The translations under genes and the position numbers were made by a program. Below are positions 62,302 through 64,000 of a DNA stretch of 64,000 bases, piece by piece (positions within the stretch are counted from its first letter, which is position 1; every line of letters starts with the position of its first letter). The stretch comes from Halioglobus japonicus (GTDB lineage Bacteria; Pseudomonadota; Gammaproteobacteria; Pseudomonadales; Halieaceae): positions 806,001-870,000 of the forward strand of contig NZ_CP019450.1 of the NCBI RefSeq assembly GCF_001983995.1, written 5' to 3'. The notes beneath the pieces were generated by a model. The model worked only from the letters and a program-made list of their open reading frames with translations, was not told the origin of the DNA and did not search any database.

Positions 62302-62619
62302 TTATGCCCCTACGGAAACCAGTTCAGTCTTGCTGGTGCCGTCCTTGTTCTCTTGGTATCGGTACTTCACGGTACTGCCGGAGGGGGCTTCTTTCAGACG
62401 CGTATCTTCCGGCAGTTTAAACTCCATTTTTTCACCCCGGCGAACGCGGCAATTGGCATCCTCGTCATATTTCTTCGCGGAGTGAAATTTCACACTCTGG
62501 CTGTCACCGGATTCGTACACAGTGCCTTCCAGCAGGCAGTCTTTATTGGACTCTGCCAGGGCCAGGCAAGGCGTGATCAGCAGGGCGGACGTCGTTACTG
62601 CAGCGATGAATGTTCTCAT
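62302..62619 (-). CDS. Small periplasmic hypothetical protein
   Basis: 105 residues with a signal peptide (AVTTSALLITPCLALA) and a polar, Lys/Glu-rich mature part (DCLLEGTVYESGDSQSVKFH; EDANCRVRRGEKMEFKLPED) with two cysteines that may pair. I do not recognise it. It faces the receptor gene and is divergent from the next gene across a region of Pho-box-like sites. Confidence 0.65.
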   Translation of the reverse strand: MRTFIAAVTTSALLITPCLALAESNKDCLLEGTVYESGDSQSVKFHSAKKYDEDANCRVRRGEKMEFKLPEDTRLKEAPSGSTVKYRYQENKDGTSKTELVSVGA

Positions 62620-62692
62620 TGTGTAATACCTCTTGCGCTCGGGTGGCGTTCAACTGCGCCACACCGTGGGTTGCGACCATATATTCATTGTT

Positions 62693-62710
62693 CTGTCATA
62701 AAACAATAAC
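62693..62710 (+). promoter_or_regulatory. Pho-box-like site 1
   Basis: CTGTCATAAAACAATAAC: the first half-site and A/T core are a full match to the PhoB consensus, the second half-site is degenerate; 15 of 18 by hand. Confidence 0.45.
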
Positions 62711-62799
62711 AATAGCCTGTTAGGTGATGGTGAAAATATACCCATAAATCTGACTGGCCATCTATCGTTGTCACAAAAAATTCATATTTGATTCATACA

Positions 62800-62819
62800 C
62801 ATGACACATAGACGTCATG
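62800..62819. repeat. Inverted repeat CATGAC/GTCATG
   Basis: CATGAC-ACATAGAC-GTCATG, two perfect 6-base arms with an 8-base spacer. It may be an operator for a dimeric regulator. Confidence 0.4.
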
Positions 62820-62828
62820 GTCAAGGTG

Positions 62829-62843
62829 GTGCGTTTGACGCAC
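62829..62843. repeat. Inverted repeat GTGCGT/ACGCAC
   Basis: GTGCGT-TTG-ACGCAC, perfect 6-base arms, immediately before the second Pho-box-like site. Possible regulator site; no T run, so not a terminator. Confidence 0.4.
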
Positions 62844-62852
62844 TCATAGCGT

Positions 62853-62870
62853 CTGTCAAAAAAGGGTCAC
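62853..62870 (+). promoter_or_regulatory. Pho-box-like site 2
   Basis: CTGTCAAAAAAGGGTCAC matches 15 of 18 consensus positions, with TCA half-sites 11 bases apart. It lies about 90 bases before the exported protein gene at 62960. Confidence 0.5.
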
Positions 62871-62959
62871 ATTCCTGTAAAAAACCCGCGTTATGGTGGC
62901 GCAAATAGCCCGACCACCCGGTGGTCGAAACGACTCACGTTGCTGACTCTTACAGATCT

Positions 62960-63322
62960 ATGAATATGCGTTCGCTGGTTATCGCTTTGACACTGAGCTT
63001 TGTTGCTTCTGCGGCACACAGCCTTTCCCTGGCACCCGAAGAATTTTCGGCGTCCCGTCAGCTGGCTTGTGTGTTGGCTGAGCAGTCGCTGGGTTACTTG
63101 TCAGAAGACGAGTATGGCGCCCGTACCCATACCGTGCTCGATGGATTTGATGATCTCGAGAGAGACAACATTCTTTCCAAAGCGCTCGGCTACGTGGATG
63201 GCCTGATGTTTGCAATTGATGCCGGTGATCATGCCGAGGTCGATGCCCGGTTGGAAAGTTTTGTCGGCAGCGATTCCTGTGCCGATGGCGGTGGTTTTCG
63301 CCGCGTGACTGTCAGCCTGTAA
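62960..63322 (+). CDS. Small exported hypothetical protein
   Basis: 120 residues: signal peptide (LVIALTLSFVASAAHS) and a mostly helical mature part (FSASRQLACVLAEQSLGYLS; DDLERDNILSKALGYVDGLM) with two Cys. I do not recognise it. ATG 62960 is preferred as the signal peptide starts there. Its end overlaps the end of the minus-strand TetR-like remnant by 11 bases. Confidence 0.65.
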   Translation: MNMRSLVIALTLSFVASAAHSLSLAPEEFSASRQLACVLAEQSLGYLSEDEYGARTHTVLDGFDDLERDNILSKALGYVDGLMFAIDAGDHAEVDARLESFVGSDSCADGGGFRRVTVSL

Positions 63323-63572
63323 CGCCACACACCTGGCGAAAGCCCGCCGCGGTGAATGGGATCATATGATCGTAGGCCGCCTGAAAGTCGCTTGAGCGGC
63401 ACTTGCCCCCGGATAATTTGTCGATCCTGTCGGTCTGGGCGAGGGTCAGGGTCAGCGCCCCCGACAGATTGTGGTAGCACAAGTACAAGTCTTCATCGCG
63501 AGCGCCAGGTAAGGCCCCGCGCAACGCTTCGATGAACTCCAGCACCAGTTTATCGAACAGTTTTGTCATCAT
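63312..63572 (-). pseudogene. TetR-family regulator, C-terminal remnant
   Basis: The ORF has the ligand-binding C-terminal part of TetR/AcrR regulators (LVLEFIEALRGALPGARDED; DRIDKLSGGKCRSSDFQAAY; IPFTAAGFR) but no helix-turn-helix. Upstream on this strand the DNA codes for the opposite-strand alpha/beta hydrolase, which begins at 63601. It therefore looks 5'-truncated. A start at MMTKLFDKL (63572) could still give a short protein. Confidence 0.55.
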
Positions 63573-63600
63573 TTTCTCGTCCCAGTAGGGGGAGTTGTTG

Positions 63601-64000
63601 ATGTACGCAATCAGCGGGACGCTTTTCCGTCGGTGGTGCAGTGCATGCATGGCCTGACCCGAAACTCGGCGGAGTTTGCCGGCCTGGCGCATCGCCTCAG
63701 CGAGCGCTACAGGGGCATCAGTGTGGATTGTCTCGGCCGGGGTAAGTCGGAGTACGATACCAATACGGCAAACTACAATCCCGGCACTTATGTGCAGGAA
63801 ATGGTCTCACTCCTTGCCGACCTCGATATCGATCAGGTTATGCTGTGCGGTACCTCCATGGGTGGATTCATGTGGTTTATTGTGGCGGCCACCCAACCCG
63901 CACGTATTCGCGGCATGATCATCAATGACATCGGCCCCGAGATTGACCAGCGTGGACTGGACCGGATCAAAGCCTATGTCGGCAAGACCAGCCCGGTAAC
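63601..64000 (+). CDS. Alpha/beta hydrolase, partial and frameshifted
   Basis: Start ATG 63601 after a strong AGGGGGAG site at 63587-63594. After MYAISG the frame must shift at the G run 63615-63617; one more G gives DAFPSVVQCMHGLTRNSAEF. The oxyanion HG motif is followed by the nucleophile elbow GTSMGGF with the catalytic Ser. The acid and His are beyond the window edge. The substrate is unknown. Confidence 0.8.

Larger units (their letters stand above)
62620..62959. other. Noncoding region with Pho-box-like sites and palindromes
   Basis: About 340 bases between two divergent genes for exported proteins, AT-rich in its middle part. It holds two Pho-box-like sites of 15 of 18 matches, a weaker one at 62768-62785 (12 of 18, TTGTCACAAAAAATTCAT), and two inverted repeats. 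No gene or terminator is evident. Confidence 0.6.

Overview
The window is 64 kb of GC-rich (roughly 60 % by eye), densely coding chromosomal DNA from a gammaproteobacterium. Gene content (type IV pilus assembly genes, UbiH/UbiI, ZapA with 6S RNA, a TonB2-type energising cluster, a DUF3012 lipoprotein, a large TonB-dependent receptor) and Pseudomonas-like gene order in several blocks suggest a marine member of Cellvibrionales, perhaps Halieaceae (OM60/NOR5). That placement is inference. I see no tRNA or rRNA gene, insertion sequence, prophage, CRISPR array or resistance gene.

Layout. (1) 1-22.4 kb: argS (partial), priA, rpmE, a nuclease lipoprotein, malic enzyme, mrcA, pilMNOPQ, aroK, aroB, gltBD, hemE. 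As I remember it, this matches the argS-to-hemE order of Pseudomonas, except that the SPOR/DamX-like gene usually found after aroB is absent. (2) 22.4-27.4 kb: cysE, a TrmB-like methyltransferase, a hexapeptide acyltransferase, rpiA, ilvA and a 48-residue membrane ORF. (3) 27.4-35 kb: ygfA, 6S RNA, zapA, a ZapB-like coiled coil, ygfB, pepP, ubiH, ubiI, gcvH, rlmI. This is the classical ygfA-ssrS-zapA-pepP-ubiH block, with gcvH kept but gcvT and gcvP absent. (4) 35-41.6 kb: HAD phosphatase, rppH, ptsP (nitrogen PTS enzyme I), an NRDE protein, lgt, thyA, folA. (5) 41.8-47.3 kb: a TonB2 cluster (DUF3450, TtpC-like, ExbB, two ExbD, TonB, TPR protein). (6) 47.4-54.6 kb: cold-shock protein, two-component pair, glk-pyk, periplasmic GDPD, orphan solute-binding protein, DUF3012 lipoprotein. 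(7) 54.7-64 kb: poorly characterised accessory genes around a Gly-Asp lipoprotein, a three-module beta-helix-like secreted protein and a TonB-dependent receptor, flanked by Pho-box-like sites, then a truncated TetR remnant and an alpha/beta hydrolase cut by the window edge.

How they may work together. The TonB2 cluster could energise the outer-membrane receptor 12 kb downstream. The beta-helix protein and Gly-Asp lipoprotein look like co-expressed surface partners of that receptor. Hand-aligned Pho-box-like sequences on both sides suggest, but do not show, phosphate control. This is the most promising candidate for an undescribed system here.

A technical pattern affects the annotation. Nine genes are broken by what looks like one missing G or C, nearly always in or next to a short G/C run: argS, pilQ, trmB-like, acyltransferase, rppH, ptsP, exbD, an HTH-like gene and the terminal hydrolase. 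In the seven whole genes other than argS and the hydrolase, adding one base restores a length that is a multiple of three and a sensible protein. Several are essential or highly conserved, so I read these as homopolymer under-calls in the sequence and annotate the intact genes.
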